Shown piece by piece: positions 7,204 through 14,361 of a DNA stretch of 16,967 bases. The notes below the pieces were generated by a model. The model made no database searches. It was given only the letters and a program-made list of their open reading frames with translations, and was not told the DNA's origin. The first letter of the stretch is position 1, and each line of letters begins with the position of its first letter. The translations under genes and the position numbers were made by a program. The DNA comes from Rhodospirillaceae bacterium (GTDB lineage: Bacteria > Pseudomonadota > Alphaproteobacteria > Rhodospirillales > 2-02-FULL-58-16), in the NCBI GenBank assembly GCA_013349695.1, contig DUZD01000027.1:1-16967 (forward strand), read 5' to 3'.

Positions 7204-7521
7204 TCAAGATCCCTCCTGCATTTTGAGTATCTCGCGTAACACGGCATCGGCAATGCCGATGCCGCCGGCGCGGGCGAATGCCTTGCCGTATTCGTCCACC
7301 TGCATCGACCGCCAGAGGTCCTCTCCAGGACCGCCGCCGAAGGGCTCCTCGGCGCTGATGTTGGCGAACATGGGCTGCAAGGCTTGGCTCAAGAAAAAAG
7401 CCTCGAATTCCTCGGCAACGCGGCGGGCCTGCCGATAATTGTCGGTAGGGGTGAGGCGGGGGATCGCCTTGCCGCCGGCAAGGGCGGTTTCCGCCTGCAT
7501 GGAAAGGACGCTGTCGGCCAT
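7204..7521 (-). CDS. flgJ: FlgJ, rod-binding domain only
   Basis: This 105-residue protein matches the N-terminal rod-binding domain of FlgJ: ARRVAEEFEAFFLSQALQPM, then a short loop GGGPGEDLWRSMQVDEYGKA and the closing helix GGIGIADAVLREILKMQ. FlgJ assists assembly of the rod through the periplasm. Enterobacterial FlgJ also carries a C-terminal muramidase; it is missing here, as is usual in Alphaproteobacteria, where a separate lytic enzyme is used. The ATG at 7521 overlaps the flgI stop by one base (TAATG), so translation is probably coupled. flgN follows after three bases. Confidence 0.88.
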   Translation of the reverse strand: MADSVLSMQAETALAGGKAIPRLTPTDNYRQARRVAEEFEAFFLSQALQPMFANISAEEPFGGGPGEDLWRSMQVDEYGKAFARAGGIGIADAVLREILKMQEGS

Positions 7522-8723
7522 TACATCACCTGGATGTCAGCCTGCATGGCGCCGGCGGCCTTGATCGCCTGGAGGATGGTGATCATGTCCCTGGGGCCGA
7601 TGCCGAGCGCGTTAAGACCGTTAACGAGCTCTTGCAGGGTGACGCCTTCGTTGACGACCATCAGGCGTTTGTCCGAGTCTTCCTCGACCTCGATGTCGGA
7701 GCGCTCGACGGTCGTGGTCGTGCCGACCTCGGCGAAGGGGCCGGGTTGCGAGACTTGTTGCGTCTCGGTGATGCGGATCGTCAGGCTGCCTTGGGCGATG
7801 GCGACGGTGCTGATGCGGACGTTCTCGCCCATGACGATGATGCCGGATTGCTCGTCGATGATCACTCGGGCCAGCTGATCCGGATCGATGCGCAGCTGTT
7901 CGATATCGGTCATCAGGTTGACGACGTTTTGGCGATAACTTTTAGGCACCCGGATATGCACGGTCGAGGGGTCGCTGGGGCGCGCCGAATTGGAGCCCAG
8001 AAAAGCGTTGACGGCCTGGGCGATGCGCCTGGCGGTGGTGAAATCCGGGTTGCGCAGGTTCAGCATGACCGTTTCCATATTGGTCAATTCAAAACCGACT
8101 TCGCGCTCGATGATGGCGCCGTTGGCGATGCGGGCGCTGGTCGGGACGCCCTTGGTTATCGTTTCCGCGGCGCCCTCGGCGGTGAAGCCGCCAACCGCCA
8201 GCTGGCCCTGGGCGACGGCGTAGACCTCGCCGTCGGCGCCGAGCAGGGGAGTCACCAAAAGCGTGCCGCCGAGCAAACTCTCGGAATCGCCCAACGCGCT
8301 GACGGTGGCGTCGATGCGGCTGCCCGGGCGGGCAAAGGGTGGCAGGGTGGCGGTGACCATCACGGCGGCGACGTTATCGGAAGTGATTCCGGCGGTGGTT
8401 GGCTTTACACCCAGTCGGTTCAACATGGCCTGCAGGCTCTGTTGGGTGAAGTGGCCGTCTTTCAAGGTGTCGCCGGTGCCGTTGAGGCCAACAACCAGAC
8501 CGTAACCGACAAGCATGTTATCGCGTATCCCTTCAAAACTCACGATGTCCTTGATCCGCGACGACGCCTGGGCGCCGCCGACGGCGACGAAAAGCAGCAT
8601 GAGAGCCGCCAAGGTGGCGGCGAAAGGATGTGAAACCGCCTTCGCCCGGCAAGCCGGGCGGGCCGCCGAGCCGACAGGAAGAAACTTATAAAAAGCGATG
8701 AAAAAGTTTCCCGTTGGATTCAT
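7521..8723 (-). CDS. flgI: Flagellar P-ring protein FlgI
   Basis: The 400-residue form starts at the ATG at 8723. A TTG at 8753 would add ten residues but would leave almost no leader after the predicted promoter. An unusually long basic N-region precedes a hydrophobic signal segment (AATLAALMLLFVAVGGAQAS) with likely cleavage after AQA. The mature start RIKDIVSFEGIRDNMLVGYG is the FlgI hallmark and continues LVVGLNGTGDTL. FlgI polymerises in the periplasm around the distal rod as the P-ring bushing. The C-terminus (TLQELVNGLNALGIGPRDMI, ILQAIKAAGAMQADIQVM) is complete. A sigma-54 type motif lies at 8772-8788. The gene is coupled to flgJ by a one-base overlap. No flgA or flgH is adjacent. Confidence 0.95.
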   Translation of the reverse strand: MNPTGNFFIAFYKFLPVGSAARPACRAKAVSHPFAATLAALMLLFVAVGGAQASSRIKDIVSFEGIRDNMLVGYGLVVGLNGTGDTLKDGHFTQQSLQAMLNRLGVKPTTAGITSDNVAAVMVTATLPPFARPGSRIDATVSALGDSESLLGGTLLVTPLLGADGEVYAVAQGQLAVGGFTAEGAAETITKGVPTSARIANGAIIEREVGFELTNMETVMLNLRNPDFTTARRIAQAVNAFLGSNSARPSDPSTVHIRVPKSYRQNVVNLMTDIEQLRIDPDQLARVIIDEQSGIIVMGENVRISTVAIAQGSLTIRITETQQVSQPGPFAEVGTTTTVERSDIEVEEDSDKRLMVVNEGVTLQELVNGLNALGIGPRDMITILQAIKAAGAMQADIQVM

Positions 8724-8771
8724 TTTGTGGTTCGTTCCAAACCGTTGGATCAACTGTTTCCGACATTATGC

Positions 8772-8788
8772 ATGCGAATTTCATGCCA
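8772..8788 (-). promoter_or_regulatory. Sigma-54 (-24/-12) promoter candidate for flgI
   Basis: The minus strand reads TGGCATGAAATTCGCAT: GG-N10-GC spacing is exact, with one mismatch to TGGCAY-N5-TTGCW in the -12 box (TCGC). Transcription would start near 8760, giving a leader of about 37 bases to the ATG at 8723. Confidence 0.6.
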
Positions 8789-8995
8789 GGACCAATTTTC
8801 CCATAACATATTGAATTAAATAATTATTGCTGGATTCCGGAACTCTGGACCCGGGCGGAGGAAAGAATAGAGAGCGCCGGGCGGGGAAGATATTACCGGG
8901 CTTCAATCCGTCTTCCCACTTTCCATTCTAAAAATATGGTTATTCCGGCTGGCGGCTTTCAATGCCGCCGGTCAAAACCCACCCGCGCCGGGGCG
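8789..8995. other. flgE-flgI intergenic region with a GC hairpin
   Basis: Between the flgE stop and the flgI promoter no credible gene is present. GGCGGC (8951-8956) can pair with GCCGCC (8964-8969) around a 7-base loop. Read along the minus strand, the hairpin is followed some 12 bases later by a short T-run (ATATTTTT), so it could be a weak terminator or attenuator separating flgE from the flgI unit. It does not have the canonical stem-then-T form. Confidence 0.35.
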
Positions 8996-11248
8996 TCAAC
9001 GTTTCAGCTCGGCGGCCGTCTGGGTCATTTCGTCGAGGGTTCTGAAAACGCTCGCCGATGAATTGTAGGCCTGCTGAGTGATGATCATCTTGGTGAACTC
9101 GTCGGCCAGATCGACGTTGGAAAGCTCGCGGACGCCGGGTACGAACTCGGCCTGACCGCTTTCATCGGCGGCGACCACGTTAGCCGTGCCGGATTCGGCG
9201 GTTCGGGCTAAAGTATTGCCATTGCGCATCTCCAGGGCATCGGGATTGGAGAAGAGGGCCAGCGGAAGCTTATAAATAGGCCGGAAGGTCGCATTCTCGA
9301 AGGTAGCGACGATTTGGCCTTTATTGTCAAAATTAAAGGACCTCATTTCGGCGGCGGCGGAGCCGTTACGGGTAAACGAGGTCGGCGTGAAACCGCCGCC
9401 GAACTGGCTCAGATCGCTCAGATCGAGGGCGACCGTCGCCGTTCCGGCGTTGGCGTAGGCAAAGCTCAGACTGAGGGGAGCGCTGGGATTCGTCAACTGT
9501 CCATTGGCACCGAAGGTCAGCGTCTGGATCGCCGAGGTTTGCGTGTTGATGACGTTGGCGGTGGTGTTGACCAGGGGCGCCGTGTTGTCGTTCTGGGCCG
9601 TGACGTTGGCGGTGGTGGTGACGGCGGCGGCGGTGGCGTCGATAGTGAAGGCGTCGATCACCGATGGGGTGCCGGTGAAGGCCGTGCCGGCGGTATCGGC
9701 GGTGATGGTGAGCTCGCCGGCGGCGCCACCGGCCGCCGCGGTGACCTGGGCGGCCAGGTTGACGTTAAGGTTTATATTGGCGAACAGATTGTTGCGGACG
9801 ACGGTCAGGGTGTCGCCGACGAGGACCGTGTAGCTCGCCGTGTCGGGGCCGATGGTATATCTGAAGATGTCGCCCGCCTCGACGGTGCCGCCCAGGGTGA
9901 CGGTGTCCACCTGGGCCACCGAGGTGCCGCCGTGAACGGCGGCGGCCGATGCCGTGAAGGCGGTGCCGGCGGTGTCGGCGGTGATGGTGATTTGCCCGGC
10001 GGCGGCGCCGGCGGCGGCGGTGACGTTGCTGCTGACCGAGCTGTTGGCGTTGATGGCGGTGACCAGGGCGTCGCGAACGACATCGATGTTGGCTTCGCCG
10101 CCGGAGACGGAATAAGGAATGACATTGCCGTTGATGGTGACGCTGTAGGTATCGCCGGCCTCGATGGTGCCGGCCAAGGTGATCGTATCGAGTTGGGCGA
10201 CCGGTGCGCGCGACGTGGTGTTGGTCATCTGCCAGGTGTTGACGGCGCTTTTGAGGAAGTTGAGCCTTGCCGACTGCTGGGTGCCGGTCGAATCGATCAT
10301 GTCGATGTTGTAAGCGCGGATGCCGGAGCCGGCGTCGGCCGTTTGCGTGGTCGATAACAAAGCCGTGTTGTCGGCGGTGCCGCCGCCATTGGTGGCCGCC
10401 GCGGTGGCGGTGAAAGACGAGTTGACGGCCTTGGCGGTGAGGGTAAGTGCTCCGGTGCCGGTTGCCGCCGCCGCCGTGACGATGGCGCCGACCGTGGCGT
10501 TGGCGTTGATGGCGGTAACCAGGGCGTTGCGAACGGCGTTGAGATTGGCCGCGCCGCCGACGGTAGTGGTGATGGTGGTGCCATCGACGGTGACGCTGTA
10601 AGTGTCGGCGGCCTCGATCGTGCCGGCGATGGTGACGGTGTCGGTCTGGGCATTGGCGATGAGGTCGGTGGCCGGCAGGTTGAGGCCCAAAGAGGCGGTG
10701 GTGGTCGGGAGAGAGGTGTTGGCGAAGGCGGCGCGATCGATCCTCAGCGCCGAAAGGGTGCCGGTGTTGGAAAAGACGCCGGTGGCGGCGTTTGCCGACC
10801 AGCCCTGGACGAAAAAGCCGTTCTTGTCGACCAGATAGCCTTCATAGGCGGTGTTGGTGGCGCTGGTCTGTCCCGTCGTGTCGGCCGTCGTCACCGGATT
10901 GGCCGTCTTCATGGTGAAGGAACCGTCGCGGGTGTAGAGGGTCTCGCCGGAACCATTGAGCTTGGTGTTGAGGATGAAAAAGCCGTTGCCGTTGATTGCC
11001 AGATCTTGATCCCGGCTGCTGGCCACCAGCAGGCCTTGCTCGCTTATGCGCTGGAAGTCATTGGGCAGGACGCCGCCGAGGTCCGACTGTTTGTCGATGG
11101 TTTGGCTAAGCACGGAGGCGAAATGAGTATCGGTGCGCTTATACCCTCCCGTCGTCACGTTGGCGATGTTCTCGCCGATAACGCTGAGCGCGTGACTCTG
11201 ACTCATCATCCCGAGGGTAGGGACGGCAAAAAATCCATAACCGCTCAT
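8996..11248 (-). CDS. flgE: Flagellar hook protein FlgE with three internal repeat domains
   Basis: The protein has 750 residues from the ATG at 11248, with GGAG about 10 bases upstream; a longer frame would start inside the promoter region. The N-terminus MSGYGFFAVPTLGMMSQSHA, then LSVIGENIANVTTGGYKRTD, and the C-terminus ELSNVDLADEFTKMIITQQA, then YNSSASVFRTLDEMTQTAAE, are the rod/hook D0 helices. RAYNIDMIDSTGTQQSARL (about residues 310-330) is a typical hook mid-domain strand. Enterobacterial FlgE has about 400 residues. The excess comes from three related units of about 90-100 residues starting near A200, A351 and A445. Each opens AQxDTxTxxGTxEAxD, followed by an ATVxxxVTAAA-like segment. 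FlgE polymerises into the universal joint. The gene is the first of the minus-strand flagellar run and sits behind a strong sigma-54 motif. No flgD is adjacent. Confidence 0.93.
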   Translation of the reverse strand: MSGYGFFAVPTLGMMSQSHALSVIGENIANVTTGGYKRTDTHFASVLSQTIDKQSDLGGVLPNDFQRISEQGLLVASSRDQDLAINGNGFFILNTKLNGSGETLYTRDGSFTMKTANPVTTADTTGQTSATNTAYEGYLVDKNGFFVQGWSANAATGVFSNTGTLSALRIDRAAFANTSLPTTTASLGLNLPATDLIANAQTDTVTIAGTIEAADTYSVTVDGTTITTTVGGAANLNAVRNALVTAINANATVGAIVTAAAATGTGALTLTAKAVNSSFTATAAATNGGGTADNTALLSTTQTADAGSGIRAYNIDMIDSTGTQQSARLNFLKSAVNTWQMTNTTSRAPVAQLDTITLAGTIEAGDTYSVTINGNVIPYSVSGGEANIDVVRDALVTAINANSSVSSNVTAAAGAAAGQITITADTAGTAFTASAAAVHGGTSVAQVDTVTLGGTVEAGDIFRYTIGPDTASYTVLVGDTLTVVRNNLFANINLNVNLAAQVTAAAGGAAGELTITADTAGTAFTGTPSVIDAFTIDATAAAVTTTANVTAQNDNTAPLVNTTANVINTQTSAIQTLTFGANGQLTNPSAPLSLSFAYANAGTATVALDLSDLSQFGGGFTPTSFTRNGSAAAEMRSFNFDNKGQIVATFENATFRPIYKLPLALFSNPDALEMRNGNTLARTAESGTANVVAADESGQAEFVPGVRELSNVDLADEFTKMIITQQAYNSSASVFRTLDEMTQTAAELKR

Positions 11249-11313
11249 GTTCCCGCTCCAAACTCTTGTACGGACAAAAAAGCAGAAAAATCCTAAAAAA
11301 TCATAAGATTGGG

Positions 11314-11330
11314 AAGCAAGAAGAATGCCA
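11314..11330 (-). promoter_or_regulatory. Sigma-54 (-24/-12) promoter for flgE
   Basis: The minus strand reads TGGCATTCTTCTTGCTT, a full match to TGGCAY-N5-TTGCW with the required GG-N10-GC spacing. It lies 66 bases upstream of the flgE start, giving a leader of about 56 bases. Hook genes are classic sigma-54 targets in Alphaproteobacteria (FlbD-activated in Caulobacter), so motif and context agree. Confidence 0.82.
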
Positions 11331-11817
11331 AGGGGAAAGGTCGAATAAGACCTTGATTCACAATCTTTTATTTTTTCGCGGCCAGGCAAAGTATACCGGC
11401 CATCGTGGGTTCGGCATGAAAACGATGCAGGAATTGCCGGGTGATCGGGAAGGGGTATGCATTGTTGGCGGCTTCGCGGCACGGACGGAGGCGGCCTGAA
11501 GGCCGTCCTTGACAAAAAGCACCCGCCGGAGGCCTTGGGTATTTAGGCCGGCCCGGAAAAGTGGCCTCTTTCAGGCCTCCCAAAAAAGTAAGCCCCGCCT
11601 ATTCTCTTGAGAGACCTCGCGGCCATTCTCACGAGCCGCACTTCCCCGGTAATCGGTGAAGAACCCAATCCTTGCGGATTTGTTTGGGCGGACTTCCAAA
11701 AACACCTCACGGACGTTTAATCGCCTTTCAACCACCGATGAGACACTATAGTCTTGACGCCCGCGAGATAGGTTGAAAGCGCCGGAGTTTATCCGGACAC
11801 ATTCTGCGTGTCGGACC
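11331..11817. other. Divergent flgE/fliX control region with three GGCC hairpins
   Basis: This 487-base gene-free stretch separates the flgE promoter from fliX. Three GGCC-loop-GGCC inverted repeats sit in a row: 11493-11504, 11531-11549 and 11563-11577. The first is flanked by GGACGG (11483-11488) and CCGTCC (11503-11508). They could be binding sites for a bacterial enhancer-binding protein such as FlbD, which acts upstream of sigma-54 promoters, or RNA hairpins. Frames crossing the region show no protein-like features. Confidence 0.45.
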
Positions 11818-12249
11818 ATGAAAGTTTCAAAGCTTGGTGTCAGCAAGACGGCTTCTTCTGTCCGGCGGAAAAAAAAGCCGGCCGGAAAAGGCGGCAAATT
11901 CACCGAATACTTGAAAGAAGCCGCCGCGGTGGCGGAGGCGCCGGAGGCGGTCGAACCGTCGCGGAGCGCCCCGGTCGGATCCGTGTTGGCGGTTCAAGAA
12001 TCCCCGGATTCCACCGACGGGCGCTCACGCGGATTGATGAAACACTATGGCGATGAAATCCTCGATCGTCTTGAAGATTTGCGGCACGGCCTGTTGACGG
12101 GCGCCGTGTCCAAGGACAAGTTGGCCGGTCTGGCTCAAAAGTTGCGCGCCCAACAACGCAAAAGCGGCGATCCCAGGCTCAATGAAATCATCGATGAAAT
12201 CGAGCTGCGCGCCGAAGTGGAAATTGCCAAATTGACCCGCAACGTCTGA
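11818..12249 (+). CDS. fliX: Flagellar assembly regulator FliX
   Basis: The protein has 143 residues starting at the ATG at 11818; a TTG 45 bases earlier is open but less likely. The N-terminus is short and basic (MKVSKLGVSKTASSVRRKKK). A Gly/Ala/Pro-rich linker runs to about residue 65. The conserved C-terminal helical domain reads DEILDRLEDLRHGLLTGAVS, then LAGLAQKLRAQQRK, then DPRLNEIIDEIELRAEVEIA. This pattern is characteristic of FliX, known only from Alphaproteobacteria. In Caulobacter, FliX couples basal-body assembly to the activity of FlbD, the sigma-54 activator of hook genes. Its divergent placement next to flgE and flgI and the sigma-54 motifs there fit this job. flbD itself is not in the window. 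Confidence 0.9.
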   Translation: MKVSKLGVSKTASSVRRKKKPAGKGGKFTEYLKEAAAVAEAPEAVEPSRSAPVGSVLAVQESPDSTDGRSRGLMKHYGDEILDRLEDLRHGLLTGAVSKDKLAGLAQKLRAQQRKSGDPRLNEIIDEIELRAEVEIAKLTRNV

Positions 12250-12414
12250 CAAACGTTTTTCTGCCGTATCTCCGGTCGTTCAGGGGCCGATTTCGGTCGA
12301 TTTGAGATTTTGTTCCACGGAATAGTGGGAACCCATCTTCCATCTTGAAGTGTCTTCGCGCCGTCCTTATATTCCGCGCAGAAAGCAATGACTGTTCTGG
12401 GAGGCCAAAAGGCA

Positions 12415-12831
12415 ATGACGGTGACGTTGCTTCCGGATTACCGACCTTCGGATGAAGAAGTTTTTATGAACTCGGCCATGACCGAGTACTTCCGCCGCAA
12501 ACTGCTGGGTTGGCGTAGCGAGCTTTTGAGCGAATCCAATGAAACCTTGCAACATCTTCAGCAAGGCGGCAACCAGGAACCCGATATTACCGACCGCGCC
12601 AGCATCGAGACCGAACGCTCTTTTGAATTGCGGACACGCGACCGGGCCCGCAAGTTGATCAACAAGATCGACGACGCCCTTGAGCGAATCAGCAATGGAA
12701 CCTACGGTTTTTGCGAAGAGACCCGCGAACCCATTAGCTTGTCGAGGTTGGAAGCCCGCCCCATCGCGACGCTGAACATCGAGGCGCAGGAACGCCACGA
12801 ACGTATGGAAAAAACCCATCGCGACGACTAG
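12415..12831 (+). CDS. dksA: DksA-family transcription factor, single-cysteine type
   Basis: The protein has 138 residues from the ATG at 12415, preceded by GGGAGG at about 10 bases; an ATG at 12388 lacks a ribosome site. Residues 20-60 and 63-95 form the coiled coil, with tip motif D57-I-T-D60-R-A62 (DxxDxA), which enters the RNA polymerase secondary channel. The zinc-finger positions read C100-x2-T103-x17-N121-x2-A124, so only one of four cysteines remains. Single-cysteine DksA proteins are known from Alphaproteobacteria (for example Rhodobacter sphaeroides RSP2654) and can still work with ppGpp. It follows fliX by 165 bases on the same strand; dksA near fliX is a recurring alphaproteobacterial arrangement as I recall it. 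Its TAG stop is the TAG of the CTAG border of the repeat that follows. Confidence 0.88.
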   Translation: MTVTLLPDYRPSDEEVFMNSAMTEYFRRKLLGWRSELLSESNETLQHLQQGGNQEPDITDRASIETERSFELRTRDRARKLINKIDDALERISNGTYGFCEETREPISLSRLEARPIATLNIEAQERHERMEKTHRDD

Positions 12832-12994
12832 TACCGCCCAGCGTAATTCCTGACCCCATACGACGGGCTTCCGAGTTTCCCGGCTAGGCGCGTGGCGCGC
12901 CGTGATGTCAATCCATCACAAGCGCCGCGCAACGCCGTCCGAGAAGCTCGGAAGCCCGTCGTATGGGGTCAGGAATCCCGCCGGGGTGTACTAG
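12828..12994. repeat. CTAG-bounded structured palindromic repeat, copy 2 (167 bp)
   Basis: This element has the same CTAGTAC...GTACTAG ends as copy 1 at 2430-2743 and the shared arm GACCCCATACGACGG. The inner arms 12846-12875 and 12947-12976 pair perfectly over 30 bases. The loop holds the same CCGGCTAGG motif and a tip stem GTGATG/CATCAC (12902-12907 with 12914-12919). Compared with copy 1, the tip stem changes G-C to A-T on both sides, and the neighbouring stem changes from GGTCTTGCGAGG to GGGCTTCCGAG with matching changes in the partner strand. The fold, not just the sequence, is therefore kept. It starts inside the stop codon of the dksA-like gene and may serve as that transcript's 3' structure. 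Confidence 0.85.
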
Positions 12995-13123
12995 GCCCAG
13001 TTGCCGCCACAGTTGGAAGGCAGAAATGCCGTTCGAATGGGTGGCCATCAGGTAGGCGGCGCCGGCGGTCCCGTCGGGAAAGCGCTGCTGAAACGAGACC
13101 GGAGAGCGAGGATAGTCAGTCAT
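12995..13123 (-). pseudogene. IS1595-like transposase remnant, N-terminal part only
   Basis: The minus-strand ATG at 13123 has a good ribosome site (GGGAGG, 7 bases upstream) and opens MTDYPRSPVSFQQRFPDGTA, then GAAYLMAT. This resembles the start of IS1595-family (ISXO2-type) transposases, which begin with an F-x2-RFPDE-x-ACRxYL helix followed by a WPxGFxCPxCGG zinc ribbon. After LMAT the frame reads HSNGI, and the expected ribbon continues one base out of phase (LPSNCGGNWA), which suggests a frameshift. The similarity stops where the CTAG repeat begins at 12994, so the repeat, or a deletion ending at it, removed the rest including the catalytic domain. It is a broken fragment. The family call is tentative because so little is left. 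Confidence 0.45.
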
Positions 13124-13617
13124 GGCAATGCCTCCCAGCCAAATGTGTTCGCTTTTCATTCTTATCCTGCCGCCGCCCCAATGTCACAACATATTGTGCT
13201 ACCGGAAGCTTGGGGATAAGCAATACCCGCTTTTTAGGAAAATACCTGAAAAACAGGCCTGTTGTTTCAAGTGGAATAAATGATCGGCGAAAAACGTTTA
13301 TTAGGAGGTGATTTGGAGATTGTTATTCCGAGGACTCTATATTTGCCTTGTATTTTAGTACGGCAACACATATCAATATATTATCGAATCTCTATCTTGC
13401 CGGCCATCTTAAGGCTTATCCCCTTGCGTCCGGTCGGATCAACATTTTGTGTTCTTATGGCTCATCGCGGCTTTCCTCCCCTCTGCGTCCTTGGCGTTTA
13501 ATCATAACGTAAGGGACGCGAAGGGATAAGCCTTGGCCATCTTTGGGCGGAAACTGTAAGAGAGTTTATTTAGAGCCTGTCCGAATAACTGGAGTCGGGG
13601 GAAGTTTCATCTCTTTC
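13124..13617. other. Gene-free stretch between the transposase remnant and the TPR gene
   Basis: The stretch is locally AT-rich (13220-13400) and unlike its neighbours in composition. It holds an imperfect palindrome CACAACATATTGTG (13185-13198) and an inverted repeat at 13411-13534 described separately. One 73-codon open frame from 13280 shows no recognisable protein features and runs through the inverted repeat, so it is not called. The region is probably transposon debris plus the upstream region of the TPR gene. Confidence 0.4.
13411..13534. repeat. Inverted repeat, 21-bp arms, 124 bp overall
   Basis: AAGGCTTATCCCCTTGCGTCC (21 bases, 13411-13431) and its inverted counterpart at 13514-13534 match at 19 of 21 positions. 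The interior carries another GCGTCC-type segment (CTCTGCGTCCTTGGCG, near 13483-13498). It looks like a small dispersed palindromic element of the GCGTCCTTGGCG type often seen between bacterial genes. It shares no sequence with the CTAG repeats. Confidence 0.6.
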
Positions 13618-14361
13618 ATGATGCTTTCAACCTTTTCAAGGATATTTCGCGCCGCTTTGCTGCTTGTCTTTTTGGCCGGATGCGCAAACGGGGAAGAGGC
13701 GGTAATCTCGGAATCTCTGCGCAACGCGGCGATAGAGGCTCAACGGAACCTCAACTACGCGGTGGCGGCCAGCCATTTCCGGAAATTGCGGAACCGGCAG
13801 CCGAAGGACCTGGGCGTGCTGCTGGGGCTTGCCAGGAACCTGCGCTATATGGGAGCCGCCAACGAGGCCGTGCGGGTTCTGGAGGAAGTTCGCCACACCT
13901 TCGACGGCTTGGCGGTGTTCCATGTCGAATGGGGAAAAGCGAAGCTGGCTGGGGGGAAAAGCGAGGAAGCGGTCGAACACTTCAAAACCGCCCTTGAAAA
14001 AGATCCCGGCAACTGGGAAATCCATTCCGCCATGGGCATCGCCTATGATTTGATGTTGTCGTTCGACGAAGCCAGGAAAGCCTACCGCAAGGCCCTCGAA
14101 TTATCCAAGGACAACCCGGCCATTCTCAATAACATGGCCATCTCGGCGGCGCAGGCAGGGGATGTCGACGCGGCGATCGTGATGCTGAAGCGCGCCGCCA
14201 CCATTGCCCGCCATAGCCCGCAACTTCGCCAGAACCTGGCTCTTTTCTACGGCATCAAGGGCGATTTCCACGAAGCGGAGGCGCTCTCCAGAATGGATCT
14301 GGACGAGGAAGCGGTCCGTAACAACCTGGCCTTCTATTCCCGCTTCCAGTTGAAACGCTAA
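13618..14361 (+). CDS. TPR-repeat lipoprotein (TadD-like)
   Basis: The protein has 247 residues, starting at the ATG at 13618 (a second ATG follows at once); GGAAG lies about 13 bases upstream. Residues 1-22 are a lipoprotein signal with basic R8/R11, a hydrophobic core and lipobox L19-A-G-C22, so the mature protein should be lipid-anchored. From about residue 30 it is a chain of tetratricopeptide units: AAIEAQRNLNYAVAASHFRK, VEWGKAKLAGGKSEEAVEHF, AMGIAYDLMLSFDEARKAYR and MAISAAQAGDVDAAIVMLKR. It resembles TadD-type lipoproteins, which help pilus or secretion assemblies, but no tad genes are present. The function is therefore unknown beyond a scaffold role in the envelope. Its stop overlaps the stop of the convergent DUF2336 gene by a few bases. 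Confidence 0.85.
   Translation: MMLSTFSRIFRAALLLVFLAGCANGEEAVISESLRNAAIEAQRNLNYAVAASHFRKLRNRQPKDLGVLLGLARNLRYMGAANEAVRVLEEVRHTFDGLAVFHVEWGKAKLAGGKSEEAVEHFKTALEKDPGNWEIHSAMGIAYDLMLSFDEARKAYRKALELSKDNPAILNNMAISAAQAGDVDAAIVMLKRAATIARHSPQLRQNLALFYGIKGDFHEAEALSRMDLDEEAVRNNLAFYSRFQLKR

Noticed and set aside
7632..8633. 333-codon plus-strand open frame opposite flgI
   Set aside because: Same reason: it mirrors flgI, is low in complexity and has no recognisable motif.
9314..10357. 347-codon plus-strand frame opposite flgE, extremely Gly-rich
   Set aside because: It mirrors the Ala/Thr repeats of FlgE; the glycine richness is antisense composition, not a real PE-PGRS-like protein.
11571..11903. 110-codon minus-strand frame overlapping the fliX start
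   Set aside because: It overlaps the control region and fliX on the opposite strand; no similarity or ribosome site supports it.
13280..13501. 73-codon plus-strand frame in the gap before the TPR gene
   Set aside because: No recognisable features, it crosses an inverted repeat, and no Shine-Dalgarno lies near its ATG.
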